From contig JAUCBJ010006943.1 of assembly GCA_032718475.1 (NCBI GenBank), forward strand, positions 58,502 through 122,501: a stretch of 64,000 nucleotides of DNA, read 5' to 3'. Every line of letters begins with the position of its first letter. The first letter of the stretch is position 1. The position numbers and the translations under genes were made by a program. Positions 22,137-33,863 of the stretch are shown piece by piece. The notes below the pieces were generated by a model. That model was given only the letters and a program-made list of their open reading frames with translations. It did no database searches and was not told where the DNA came from. This DNA comes from Nemertoderma westbladi (lineage: Eukaryota; Xenacoelomorpha; Nemertodermatida; Nemertodermatidae).

Positions 22137-23229
22137 TGCAATATAAAGACATCACGTACTGTAAAACTTAGGAAGTGGATTATTCGTAGGGAATATCAAG
22201 TTGGCACAGCACACTATCGATATATCATAATTATCTTCATTAATTTATTATAACGTAGGAAAAAATCTACTTTTATAATATTAATATTATTAATATCATT
22301 ATAAGATCAAAATATTATTTTGATAATTACAGTAATTATATATTTATTTATTTAGGTGTTACAATAAGATATCAGACAATAATTATCTTATATAAAACTC
22401 CCATGCAGTTAAAAAATGTTTACCGGTAAATGTAAAATTTAGAATAACACATACAGTAGAGTTCAAATGAATGGGTGCAATGTGCTGTATATTTTGTATG
22501 TGAGTGTGTTTTATGATATTGCGGGAAGATAGTAAGCCTACAAATTGCACCTGCTATTTGAAAAGTTATCATTCCAATCCATATTTTGAATTTCCATCGC
22601 AAAGTGCTGGGTAACAGAGATTGGTTAATAAATGACCAATTGGGAACGTCATGAAAATATGCAATAAAACATTAAAACAAGGAGATAATATTATAGCAAG
22701 GCTAATTAACATCTGACGTCTAAATACTTTACCAATAGTTATAAGGGGTACTGTAAGTATCACATATTACTTATGAACATAACTAAGGGGTTGATGCCTG
22801 GTTTGTACTGATGTTGCTTCTTATGCGCGCTTTAACGAATACTGTACAGTCAAACTGTCATCAACAAGATAATAATATGATATAAAACATGATGTAGCAT
22901 AGGCCTACAGTAAATTAGAATTAGCTTTTAAAAAAATTATCTTTTCTCGCTGCAGAAATCTGTCATCAACTTCAATTAATTAATTAATTCAGATAATTAA
23001 CATATTAATACCAGCAAGTTACTACAGCAATTACCATAGCAAATTAATATTATTACCCTGGCTACTGGAGGAATAGTATTTAAATAAAGTGTGAGCTCAA
23101 CCAACCTTCACTCTGCTACTGTATATATTTTAGGTAAAGTTCTTAAGGTTCAAATAGTTTATAATAGTTATAAATTATAAATAAAGGGTTTAAAAGCTTA
23201 TCTGAATATAAAACAAAGGCCACATTGCA
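22137..23229. promoter_or_regulatory. Upstream region of the first metacaspase gene
   Basis: AT-rich with no coding frame I can support. A TATATATTTT run at about 23120 could serve as a TATA-like element about 105 bp before the start codon. The assignment rests on position only. Confidence 0.3.
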
Positions 23230-24681
23230 ATGAATTTCTTGAAAAGTCTAGCAAAAGCTGTAGGTGATGATCGAGATTCGTTTAAAGGAGCGCCTAGAGG
23301 TGTGCAAGACGATGACGATGACGCCTTTGAGGAAAAGGCGAAGAATACCGTAGCAGCGGATGTACGTATGTTCAGTGGCTGCATGGACACTCAAACTAGC
23401 GCGGATGTTGGCGATGTGGCGTCGTTTGGTTTACCACCCGATGCTGGTCCAGGTGGCGCCGGTGGCGCTTGTACCAACGCGATGGTTCTTAATTTGTACG
23501 AAAATGACGGCAACTGCACTTGGCTCGAACTTCTCAGCTCCATGCAAGTCACCCTCAAAGAAAAGGGATTTACTCAAGTACCTCAAATATCTGCAAGTAG
23601 AAAAATATCTTTGGATGGAGAGTTTAACCTGGTCCATCCCGAAAGCAGTGGTCGCATGAGAGGTCTTTTAGTAGGTATTAATTATGTTGGGCAACAGGGT
23701 GAGCTACGCGGTTGTCACAACGACGTGGAACAGATGGCTGGTTTTATTGGTAATTATGGGTTTGATGACACCCAAATTCTCGTGGATGATGGCGAACATG
23801 ACGAACCAACTTACAGTAACATCATGGACGGGTTCAGGTGGTTGGTCTCCGATGCTGAACCAGGCGACTCGCTCTTCTTCCACTACAGTGGTCACGGGGG
23901 ATCAATGCCTGACGATTCCCAAGGTAAAAACTAACGTTCATTATAAATGTTTCATCTTATTTTATTTCAATGAATAGCCTACTGTAGTATCACCCTTTTC
24001 AGTCCTTAATAATTATACTTCAACAAATCTTAAATTTGTATAATTAATTTGTTATGGCAGCATAACCAATCAGCCTGATAGGCTTGTCAGTAATGTCAAC
24101 TCGTATTTCAAGTTGTAACAACACAAAAAAGTACAGTATACATTCAAAACCACCAGTTTCAATCCCCCAACTTGTAGGCCTACTGTAGGCTACTAATGAA
24201 GACTTATTAATACTGTATAATTTACAGTATTATCGCAATTATTAGTCATCCTCCATCGATAATTTTATTAATTTATGTAAATTTTTTATGTTTGTTTGTA
24301 GATGAGTCAGACGGCAAAGATGAAACGATGATACCGTTGGATTACATGTCATCGGGACAAATTCGGGACGACGAGATCTTCCGAGAGTTAGTGGCCCCGT
24401 TACCGGAAGGGGTTCAGTTGACCTGCGTCATGGATTGCTGCCATAGCGGCACTATTCTCGATCTCCCGTACAGCTTCGTCGCATCCGACGAGCGAATGGA
24501 GGCGGTGGCCGGTGGAGATGTCCCTCAGATGGCGCCCAACCCTGGATTTAGTTTCGCTAAAGTCCTCAAGGTCGGGATGCAGATGTTCAAGATGTACAAG
24601 GAAGGTTCGTCCACTGCGGATTTGGGAGCCGTTGCAGCTAAAGCATTCGGGTCAGATGCTTTATCTGCCTTTGGGTTTTGA
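23230..24681 (+). CDS. Type III-like metacaspase, copy 1 (two exons, 357 residues)
   Basis: Exon 1 is 23230-23923, the intron 23924-24301 (GT..AG, phase 1), and exon 2 is 24302-24681. The joined frame is 357 codons. Residues 46-137 form a p10-like block: SGCMDTQTSADV (49-60), the motif carrying substrate-pocket Asp residues in metacaspases, then GGAGGACTNAM and VPQISAS. Residues about 145-290 form the p20 block: a first strand GLLVGINYVG, RGCHNDVEQM, catalytic His222 in FHYSGHGG and catalytic Cys278 in MDCCHSG. In type I and II metacaspases p20 precedes p10; here p10 comes first, as in type III enzymes. These are cysteine proteases cleaving after Arg/Lys, usually Ca2+-dependent, in the cytosol; activity here is inferred. 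There is no signal peptide and no N-terminal zinc-finger prodomain. The C-terminus ends soon after p20 (FGSDALSAFGF). A paralogue lies about 6.5 kb downstream. Confidence 0.9.
23924..24301 (+). other. Intron of metacaspase copy 1
   Basis: 378 bp, donor AAG|GTAAAA and acceptor TTTGTAG. It is phase 1 after codon 231 and falls between the catalytic His and Cys. The intron of copy 2 has the same position and phase, but I see no sequence similarity between the two introns. Confidence 0.85.
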
Positions 24682-24916
24682 AGGAATGGATATAATCTAA
24701 TTGACTATATTATTATTGTACTGTATATAGGTAGAACAGAATATTTTATTTTTATTTTCTCTAAGCCAGTCGGTCTATTGGAGAGCTTGGGCTTCCAATC
24801 ACGAAGCCCTGGTTCGATTTACGAAACAGAGTGGAAGGTTTTACTTTTGAAAATGACCCAGGGTGATGAACTTAATATATTCCTTCTCTTAAAAGAGAGC
24901 CAAAAAGATTCTTTAC

Positions 24917-25360
24917 GGTGGTGATTTCTGGCCATTTTCTACTTTTTGAGTATTTTATTAGTAGTCTATTTTATTTTTTATTACATTATTATTATTTATT
25001 ATTACAATTTATTTTTTTTTTGTATTTTTTTTTCATTTTTTGAATAATGTTTCTTAAGATGTTTTCCTTGCAAAGTATCCTAATTTCGTCATTCGAATAG
25101 CCGTGATCAAAATAATCATGAAAAGCCTCTTCCATTGCAAAAATAGTAATCAGCAATTTAACACTGGTACAGTTCAATACACTTATTATAATAATAACAA
25201 CAAGTGAACAGTTAAGAAACTTTATGCAAAAATGAAAAAATACTCCCGAAAAAAAAGGAATAAAAATAAAATAATTTCGAAACAAATGAAAAAATACTTT
25301 CGAAAAAAGTAAAAAAAATACTCAAAAAGTAATAGGCCTAAATGTCCGGAAATCACCACC
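24917..25360. mobile_element. Inverted-repeat MITE, about 444 bp
   Basis: The left end GGTGGTGATTTCTGG, running on to TACTTTTTGAGTATTTT, reappears inverted at the right end (AAAATACTCAAAAAGTA ... CCGGAAATCACCACC, 25310-25360) with a few mismatches. The interior is A/T-rich with TTTTTT and AAAAAA zones that could also pair. No frame with recognisable content and no clear target duplication. Confidence 0.65.
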
Positions 25361-26540
25361 TTAATTCTACCATTAATTTTCTTTATATTTTCTTTGTATT
25401 TGCTTTATTTGTGGTGGATTTCATTTTAGTTTCATTTGTATATATTTGAAAGTGTAAAATATTGTAAACTTAAAATATTAAAAGTATGGTTATTGTAATG
25501 GGTAATTATTATACTATACTCAATAATTACAGTACTGAATAATGAAATTAAATAATAATTAAATATAGGACACAGACTGTTTAAAATGGAATATCAACTA
25601 CAGTACGATTTTATGATACGCATATTACAAATGAACCATTCCTTGACACGCTCAAGTTTAGCGGAGCAACACCCTGCAGAATTTACTGTAAATTATTATT
25701 GTAAAAATTTATAGTACAGTAAGTTACGTTGGGGTGGCCTCAACAATTGAATAGCGATCCATATCCGTAGCAAGGAGAAATAGAGACATACTGTATTGTA
25801 GGCCTATTGTAGCGATTTTTTTCCTTATGTAAACAAGTGGACAATCCTGTTTGGTTAGAGTTGTTGGTGTTTAGAGCTGGAGATTCATCTGCTTTGTTGA
25901 CAGTGACATCATGGTTTGGGGGAAGTTCAACCCCAGTCTACAGTACAAACAATATAATAAAATTTGTGCTGCAATGGGTACAGAACTACTGTCTGTCACG
26001 ACACCTTTTGAATCTGGTGAGTGTTGCTAACCCAACTTTACGCGAGTAGGCCTACGACTTCCTGTATGGCATTTTGTCGAATGTAGAAATACACGCTCTC
26101 AATTTGTGGGTGTTAATTTAATTGGGGTGTAATTTGTTGTAAACGCTGCGACGACAACTGACAGAAGACAACCGATAACTACATCCGACTAACTGTTACT
26201 ACAGTACGAACAATAATTAAATCGTAACATGCGCCCTTGGCGTTTATTGTTTGTGATAGAAGAACGCGCCACTGTACACCTAACATGCTCCTTTCCCCTA
26301 ACCGTAAGAGTACTAACCTCAAGAGTAACCCTAAGAGTTGACAGTTGTCGGATGTCGGGTGTCACTGTCGGACATTCGACTCAGAGTTTACACACGATTC
26401 CGTGATATCATCACCAATAAATAAGAACCCGTATAAGAAGCAATACTAACTATCGGCTTACAATACAGTATAAATCAATCAACATCGAGTCGCCTGGACG
26501 CGGTTCCGTGTTCAGACATGGGTCTACCAGGTTGGAATGA
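25361..26540. other. Noncoding spacer
   Basis: No gene is recognised. The 25837-26049 frame lacks domains. The segment near 26180-26440 is GC-richer with repeated ACAGTTGTCGG-like words but no clear unit. Confidence 0.4.
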
Positions 26541-26943
26541 AGGTTTGATGTTGGAGGGAAAAGCCGCCTGTGGAGCGATTCAAACAAACGCGATCCGCAA
26601 CTTTACTTTACGAAGCACTTCAGTCAATGAATGAAGACCAATCCACCAATTCAATATACCAGAATATAATAACAGCCCACAAGGAATCAGCTAAGAGGCA
26701 TATCCCCCAGAAACCCAAACGAAAACAGTATGTGCCATTGCAAAACTCTGAGGTTTCTTGTAAGAGAGAAGATCTTAAGGTAGCCTACAAAGTTAAAACC
26801 GAACACCCAACAACGAACAACTAACAACCGAAAACATTAACAAGGTTGAGAAAGCTAAGGACGATCATAAATTGGCCTACAACATCAGCCAGGAAAAGTA
26901 CATACATGATAAAACTGAAACAATTACAACTGCTCACATACAG

Positions 26944-27016
26944 CAACAATCAAGACTTAACTGGCAAACTGTAAATGTACCTCATTTACAGTTTGCCAGT
27001 TAAGTCTTGATTGTTG
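26944..27016. repeat. Perfect 34-bp palindrome with 5-nt loop inside the LINE
   Basis: Bases 26944-26977 are a perfect reverse complement of 26983-27016, with the loop TACCT between. The arm starts CAACAATCAAGACTTAACTG. It lies at the junction between two LINE reading-frame blocks and looks like a local inverted duplication. Confidence 0.95.
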
Positions 27017-28165
27017 ATTCGGAAAAGTTGTGCAAATAAGGGGCGCCTCAAAGCCGATAGTCCTGAAGAACGTGTTGGGAAGTGGAAAAATCACTTCAGC
27101 AACTTGCTTGGGCAGCCACCAAACATCGAGGTCAGCCCTACAAGGAAAATATATGACAAGACACTACCTATAGAAACAGGGGACTTCACACCTGCCGAAC
27201 TCCAAAGAAGCATTAAAAGCATGTTCAATAATAAAGCGAGTGAATTAGATGGAATCCCAGCGGAGGTATGGAACACCGGAGTGCTAAACAGACCATTATT
27301 GAATGTTTGCAACCGGATGTTAAAAGGGGAAAAGCCACCACCAATTTGGACTAAAGGTCAACTAAAAGCCTCTCCCCAAGAAAGGAGACCTCGGCATACC
27401 AACAAACTATCGTGGGATCTGTCTGCTTGTGGTAGCTGCCAAAATATACAATAAAATGATTCTATATAGGATTAGGCCTCACATAGAGAAACTACTGCGT
27501 AAGAGCCTAAACGGATTTCGACCAAGTACTGTAGATCAACAATAGCTCAGATACTTGCACTACGGAGACTGATTGAAGGAATTAAGTCAAAGAATCTCCC
27601 CGCAGTCAAGACTTTTGTGGACTTCAAGAAGGCATTCGACTCCATCCATAGAGGTAAAATGCTTGAAATCCTAAGAGCTTATGGAATACCAGAAGTAATT
27701 GTTGCTGGCATTGGATTGTTATATTGTGACACAGAAGCGCAGGTACTCTCACCAGATGGTGAAACTGAGTTTTTCTCAATCCTGGCTGGGGTACTGCAAG
27801 GTGACACATTAGCACCATTACTATTTGTAATGGTGCTGGATTACGCAATGAGGACGGCCACAAAGGGTGAAGTTCTGGGATTCACACTTCAAGAACGCAG
27901 AAGTAGTAGATATCCGGCAACTACAGTCACAGACACAGACTTTGCGGATGACATCGCCCTGCTCTCTAATACGCTAGCAGATGCACAGCTTCTACTAAAT
28001 AAAGTTGAGAGGGCTGCTAAGGAGGTTGGATTGCATATAAATGCTACAAAGACAGAATTCATGACCTTTAATGTTGATGGAAACTCGACAACCATTGATA
28101 ATAATCATGTAAAAGCTTTTGCGGACATAACTAGTCATTTTTACGCAATGCGCAGAATACTCTAA

Positions 28166-29220
28166 AATAGCCCTAAAATTGTTCAACTACTGTATGCGTC
28201 GGAAGGAAATTAGAACCAAGATGACGAAATCTGTCAGCTGATTCTTTGTGTACGTGGAACTCTTTGTCCTAGCTTGTTCGGCCACTCAGAGCAATCTTCT
28301 CTGTTATACCAACGGAGACCCACCTGAGAACTAGCGCAATGCATTATGGTTATTATTTTTCTGAGAATTAGACGACTCTCAGAATTCTGTGCTTCTGTAC
28401 GGAAGTTTCAGACTTTAGCCCACGGAACATCTGATGGCTTTAGTTATAAGAACGTAAATCTATTAACAACCCACACCCAATTCTACTCAATATGACGCAT
28501 TGCACCAAACTGAACTTCATGAACACATACTGACTGTTCACCGCACTGTTTTACTGCTGTTTTATATTGTATTAATTGTTGTTTATATTAATGGATGTTA
28601 TATTTGGAGAATACCGATAAATAATCATAAACCCCTCAATCTTATTGATTACTGAGGTAAGCGGAGAAAGAGTCTACCGGTAGCAACTGCGACTTAAATT
28701 ATAGTGGTTTTGTGTGAATTAAATGCTATTTCATAATCCCTACGTGTGTCAGTTGCAATCCTCCTTATATATGATCAAATTCAGTGACGGTCGGCAAATT
28801 AGTGTGAAATAGTGTAAAGTAGTGTGAAGTCGTGTGAAGTCGTGTGAAGGTTAATAAAGCATCTCCTAAAGAATGCGCTATTTACGAAACTCTGTGGCCA
28901 TCTAGTTGTGATTAGTATAAGTCATAACTCTGTTTTAGTACTTAAAGCGCCACGTCCTAAAGGAACTGTTAATATTTCCCCGAAAGTAAATATAGTTGTC
29001 AGAGATTATATAGTAGCGATCAATCGAATAATACAAAGTAGCTTACACCGCAATACTTCCTAAGGAACCTGAATCCAGTCTCCCACACCGTGGGTCATAC
29101 GCCGCGCACGGACTGGCTTCGGCAGATGTAACTTCAGTACACCAGGTAATTGGTAAGGGCTAAAGTCGATTCATAAACAAAAGGACAATTAAAATTGGCA
29201 GGTTAAACTGCTAAAGGTCT
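28166..29220. other. Unidentified insertion splitting the LINE
   Basis: About 1.05 kb lies between the RT palm (ends 28165) and the segment encoding DDFQYLGSW (from about 29245), which are close together in related LINEs. I see no long frame and no clear terminal repeats. A GTGTGAAGTCGTGTGAAG short repeat is at 28800-28850. The origin is unknown. Confidence 0.45.
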
Positions 29221-29690
29221 AAAAGCGCGAACAAATCAACTAAGGAAGGTCGATGACTTCCAGTACCTTGGATCATGGATAGAGAGTAGCAAAAAGGACA
29301 TAGAAGTTAGGAAAGCAAAGGCTTAGGTTGCTCTAGCAAAAATGGATACCATCAGGAAATCAGATCTCTCCAGGCACCTGAAGACTAAGTTCTTTCGAGC
29401 CACAGTGGAAAGTGTGTTTTTACACGGGGGTGAGACCTGGATACTGACTAAATCACTTGAACAACGAATTGATGGTTGCTGCACAAGACTACTAAGGGCA
29501 GCCCTAAACATCAGCTGGCGACAACACATGACAAACGCCGAGCTTTATGGTACAATACCACCTGTATCAACCACCCTCCGTGAACGCAGATTAAGATTCA
29601 GTGGGCACTGCTGGCGAAGTAAAGACGAGGTCATACCAGATCTACTTCTCTGGCAACCAACTCATGGAAAGCGTAGGCCCTAGTCGTGGA

Positions 29691-31148
29691 CAACCGGCCA
29701 TAACATATATATAGATAAACTTGAAAGGGATACTGAACTTGGGAGAAATAAAATTGGGACAACTATACGGTTGTAAATACTAAAATACTGAATTATTATA
29801 TGTAATATGTACATTATTATCTTTCTGAGTTTGTTATCCATCCATATGGTATTCTACTGTATTTGCCCGTTTTGGTGCGGGTATGGGCATGGGGGCTGCT
29901 GGGGCTGAAATAAATCGTTGCCCCCGGGCTCAAATAACCTCTTGGCTATTTTATACTGTAGTAGGCCTACACTTTGCTCCACCCTTGTTTCCAACGGGCA
30001 ATACTGTATAAACTGTAGAGTGGTGCCAATGAGTTCCAGATGGATTGTCTAAAAAAGTAGGATAATTATTGATATACCGTACCGTCTGTCTGTCCCAACT
30101 ATCCGTGGACTCTGACGTGTTGTCTCAAGAATCAGCACGGTCGTTGTGTTTAAGTGTTTAGGCGGAGACAGAATTGTTATTACAGTTCGCTATCCGGATT
30201 AAAACAATTTGTTCGATTGCCAACAAACTAATGGTATCCCGTATTTAGTGGATATTATTTATATTGTACTTACAGTATATACCAGTGTTATTGGTAGGCC
30301 TATTTCGGTATTTTATTCAAATTGAAATTTAACAGTTCCTTCTATTTTCTATTATTGCTGATACATAAATGTATAGGTATTATTGTGGCGGACTATTTTA
30401 GCTTTCTGTACTTCTTGTGGCGGCCTCGTATATGTTTGCAAATTTTCAGCTCAGGAGGATAAATATCAAATATAAAAGGGGGAGGGGGGCATATTATACA
30501 GTCCGACACAAATAATAACCATATAAATAAATAAATAAGGCTTCGGTTTAGCCCTCCACTTCTTCTCCTCCCAACACCCCCCCCCCCCCCCCCCCCCCCT
30601 CACCCACCTCACAAAACGAATTATCCTTCTCACCACATGGTGTCGCACAACATTAAAGTGGCAAAGAATAACATGTGGATTTTATACTGCTTCCTGCTGT
30701 GTAAGAGCTGTATTCCTGATCCTGAGTTAATGCCAAGATTAAACACCAGTTTAATACATTGGTATTCTCCTTCATGACTGCCTTCTTATATTACCTAATT
30801 CACCGTTTAGGCCTGCTGGACAATATAGCAATAGTTATTGCCAAAATTCCGATATTAAAGTTTTAGGAATTGTCACAGAATTCTAGTTAACGGAATCTTC
30901 TACAGGAATATTTTAGTTGGCGTTAATCAATATCAGTACCGCACTGTATATTACATACACCCTACTGCTCTATCCTGTATAACTATGTTCATATTTTAAT
31001 TAAATATAATTGCAATATTAATTAATACGTTCTGATACTTTATTGATAAGTTTGCTGATCGTGATATTGTCAAACCTCACAACTACTACTTATTTTTATA
31101 CGTCACAGAAGTTCCCCATAGTGAATCGATATTCTCCGAGAATCCATC
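29691..31148. promoter_or_regulatory. Spacer and upstream region of the second metacaspase gene
   Basis: No coding frame I can support. It contains a run of 23 C at 30577-30599. A TATTTTTATACGTCAC segment about 55 bp before the start codon could hold a TATA-like box and a CRE-like ACGTCA. This is a positional inference only. Confidence 0.3.
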
Positions 31149-32735
31149 ATGGATTTTTTAAACAGTCTGGCGGAGCTGATTGGGGACGACCCTAACTCGT
31201 ATAGAGGAGCCCCGAGAGGCCAACGGGATCCCGATAACGCATCCTACGAAGAGAAAGTAAAGAAATCAGTGAGGGCGGATGTACGTATGTTCAGTGGCTG
31301 CATGGACACTCAAACTAGCGCGGATGTTGGAAACGTGGCGACGTTTGGTTTGCCACCCGATGCTGGGCCTGGTGGCGCCGGTGGCGCTTGTACCAACGCA
31401 ATGATTCTTTCTCTGTATCAAAATGGTGGAAACTGCACGTGGCTCGAACTACTTAGAGCTATGCAAATTACTCTTAAACAAAAAGGATTTAGTCAAGTTC
31501 CACAAATTTCAGCGAGTAGAAAGATATCTTTGAATGGGCAATTTAACCTCGTTCACCCCAGAACCAATGGGCGTACGAAGGCGCTATTAATTGGTATTAA
31601 TTACGTCGGCCAACAAGGTCAGCTTCGTGGTTGTCATAATGACGTAAAACAGATGTGTGGGTTTATAGGGAATTACGGGTTTGGAGATATGAAAATCCTA
31701 ATGGATGACGGGGGTCACGAGCAACCCACTTACCGAAGTATAATCAACGGGTTTAGATGGCTGGTGTCTGGGGCTGCTCCCGGGGATTCCCTATTCTTCC
31801 ATTACAGTGGACATGGCGGGTCGGTTCCAGATGATGATGGAGGTAGGCCTATTACTAATTATTTATTTATGTTATTTTTCTTTATTTTATACAGTAGTAG
31901 TTTAATTAGTTTCTACTTATCGCGTGTAATCTTTGCAGACGTAAATAAACAAAACAGCATGCGGAAAATAGGAATGTAGAAAGTGTCAATTTATTGATAT
32001 CTAAGAAGTCCATCGATATAAAAGCAGTCCATAAGATTGATACTGTATTATTGGCAAATGATACTTGATTATTGATAATTGACTATTTTCGCAAGCGAGT
32101 GGGTATGCATTGTATTGCACAAAGTGCGATACGTCCATTAGTTTCTTGTTAATATCATTTTTTTCTATTTTATAGACGAAGCGGACGGCATGGATGAGAC
32201 GATGATACCGTTGGATTACATGTCATCGGGACAAATTCGGGACGACGAGATCTTCCGAGAGTTAGTGGCCCCGTTACCGGAAGGGGTTCAGTTGACCTGC
32301 GTCATGGATTGCTGCCATAGCGGCACTATTCTCGATCTCCCGTACAGCTTCGTCGCGTCCGAGTCCGAAATGCACGCGGTGGCAGGTGGCGCCACGCCGC
32401 AGATGACCCCCAATCCGGGGTTTAGTTTCGCCAAGGTTCTCAAGGTCGGCATGCAGATGTTCCAGATGTACCAAGGTGGGGCGTCGACCGCGAGCATTGG
32501 CATGGCGGCGGCGCAGGCATTCGGACCCGACGCCCTCGCCGCCTTCACCGGTGGTGGGAGTGGAGGTCACGGAGCCTACGGAGGTGACCATGGTGGTGGA
32601 TCCCATGGTGGTGGATCCCATGGTGGTGGATCGCATGGTGGTGGATCCCATGGAAGCAGTTCACATGGGGGAGGAGGCCATGGTGGGCTGGCACATGGTT
32701 TGTTAAAGTTGGGAAAAAAACTTGCAAAATTTTGA
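31149..32735 (+). CDS. Type III-like metacaspase, copy 2, with Gly/His/Ser tail (two exons, 417 residues)
   Basis: Exon 1 is 31149-31842, the intron 31843-32175 (GT..AG, phase 1), and exon 2 is 32176-32735. Joined, it has 417 codons. Up to residue 231 it has exactly the same length as copy 1. The p10-like block has SGCMDTQTSADV at 49-60 and VPQISAS near 117. The p20 block has KALLIGINYVG, RGCHNDVKQM, catalytic His222 in FHYSGHGG and Cys278 in MDCCHSG. Both catalytic residues and the acidic pocket motif are kept, so the enzyme may be active. After p20 the protein extends about 60 residues beyond copy 1 as GGGSH-type repeats (32560-32690, from a 15-bp DNA unit) and a basic end (LLKLGKKLAKF). 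His-rich repeats may bind metal; that is a guess. Without splicing, exon 1 reads through to a stop at 31977. Its neighbour is copy 1 on the same strand, pointing to tandem duplication. Confidence 0.92.
31843..32175 (+). other. Intron of metacaspase copy 2
   Basis: 333 bp, donor GGAG|GTAGGC and acceptor TTTTATAG. Phase 1, at the same codon as in copy 1. Splicing restores Asp-Glu at the junction in both genes. Confidence 0.85.
32560..32690 (+). repeat. 15-bp tandem repeat encoding GGGSH units
   Basis: CATGGTGGTGGATCC-type units (about five good copies, then variants) within exon 2 of metacaspase copy 2. The opposite-strand and other-frame openings here are shadows. Confidence 0.9.
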
Positions 32736-33796
32736 AATAGTAGGCCTACAGAGAGTATAGTACAGTACTTGGACATCAAACTGAATTTGTTAAAAAAACA
32801 TTTTGGATAACATTTTGTATTTCTGTTTCATAATCGTCGTGTTAAATAATACATATTACATTGTTATATGCTACTGTATAAAGTTTTTATATGGCTTCAT
32901 ATAGGCTCGGTTGCGTGATACAGTACAGTACAGTACTGTAAACTGTTTAATGTGGACTAACTTAAGCAGGATCTCTGGCTATCCAATATACCCTTGAGAA
33001 TGAGATGGGTGGGCCTGAGACACAACCCACAACAGATTTCTGTTATTCACGTTTAAAACTCATCTTGGTGTGAATGCGTCTAGAATATGTGGGTCTACAG
33101 TGCTATGCTTGAGGCAGCTAATCTACAGTAATAATTGGTAAAACGTGAAACCTAGTTTATTTTTGAACAAAATTAAAAAGTTCGTACGATAAATGTCTTT
33201 ATCACATGTTCTCACTTATTTTTAGCGGTTGATATATTGTATATCACACCGTGTGAAATACAGTTAGCTACAGTATATTCAAAAATTATTTGAAACTTGT
33301 ATTACTAATTAATTGAGTTTTTTTAATTACAAAAAATGATATACTAGCTAGATTTTGCTATTTTTAATATTTTGTGTAGGCCCTACACAATGTTCGATAT
33401 TAAAAAAACATTTACATCTACATTTTTTTTTTTTTGACTTTTACTCTATTAGTCTGAACGCGGCCTTAGGTGGTGTATAATAATTAATCGTTCCCCTGTG
33501 TTTAAAATATAATCAAGATATTTTTCCAAAATATGTTCTGGAATAAAAAATATTTGTAACTGAGGGTTAATTTTTTCAAAAATAAATAGCTAGCATATTC
33601 TAGAACGATTTCTACACAAAAAGCAACAAGTACTAGCTATAATAAAAAAAATTGGAGAGGAAAATACTAAATTGTGGAGCGGGTTGGCTGTACCTTATTA
33701 TGCAGGATGGCCCTCTTCGTGTTCAATAAGTTCAAACACATGTGATAAACAGAATATCACCTGTTCTAGGAGTGATATACGATATATCAACCTGAA
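32736..33796. other. Noncoding, AT-rich
   Basis: No gene. GGTTGATATATTGTATATCAC at about 33230 has a near-inverted partner GTGATATACGATATATCAAC at about 33772, so a loose inverted pair may mark an old element that also includes the hairpin at 33797. Confidence 0.4.
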
Positions 33797-33863
33797 GCAA
33801 ATAAACTTGTATATATAACTCACCGAGGCCGAAGGCCGAGGTTGTTATACAAAGTTTATTTGC
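33797..33863. repeat. 67-bp hairpin with GAGGCCGAAGGCCGAGG core
   Basis: GCAAATAAACTTGTATA on the left pairs with TATACAAAGTTTATTTGC on the right with one bulge. The centre ACCGAGGCCGAAGGCCGAGGT is itself a near-palindrome. Confidence 0.8.

Larger units (their letters stand above)
26541..29690 (+). pseudogene. LINE copy with RT domain, interrupted
   Basis: Plus-strand frames in LINE order: 26570-26824 (linker ending KESAKRHIPQKPKRKQY), 27011-27454 (pre-RT region), 27617-28165 (RT palm with FVDFKKAFDSIHRGKM, GVLQGDTLAPLLF and the catalytic FADD segment), then 29250-29683 (DDFQYLGSWIES, HLKTKFF, GGETWILTKSLEQRIDG, RLRFSGHCWR). The RT catalytic Asp pair is intact in its local frame, but frames shift between blocks and about 1.1 kb of unrelated sequence (28166-29220) separates the palm from the C-terminal region. 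The endonuclease is not seen. It is the same family as 2960-5880 (minus). Confidence 0.85.

Noticed and set aside
23230-32735. Contamination from an alga as source of the metacaspase genes
   Set aside because: An animal-type LINE lies between the genes, flanks have the same AT-rich style and TAGGCCTA words, and neighbours include FMC1 and BEL/Pao elements. Read-level data would still be needed to exclude a chimera.
32274-32779. Minus-strand and other-frame openings over metacaspase exon 2
   Set aside because: They are shadows of the GGGSH repeat and of the coding strand, rich in His/Met/Thr and without domains.
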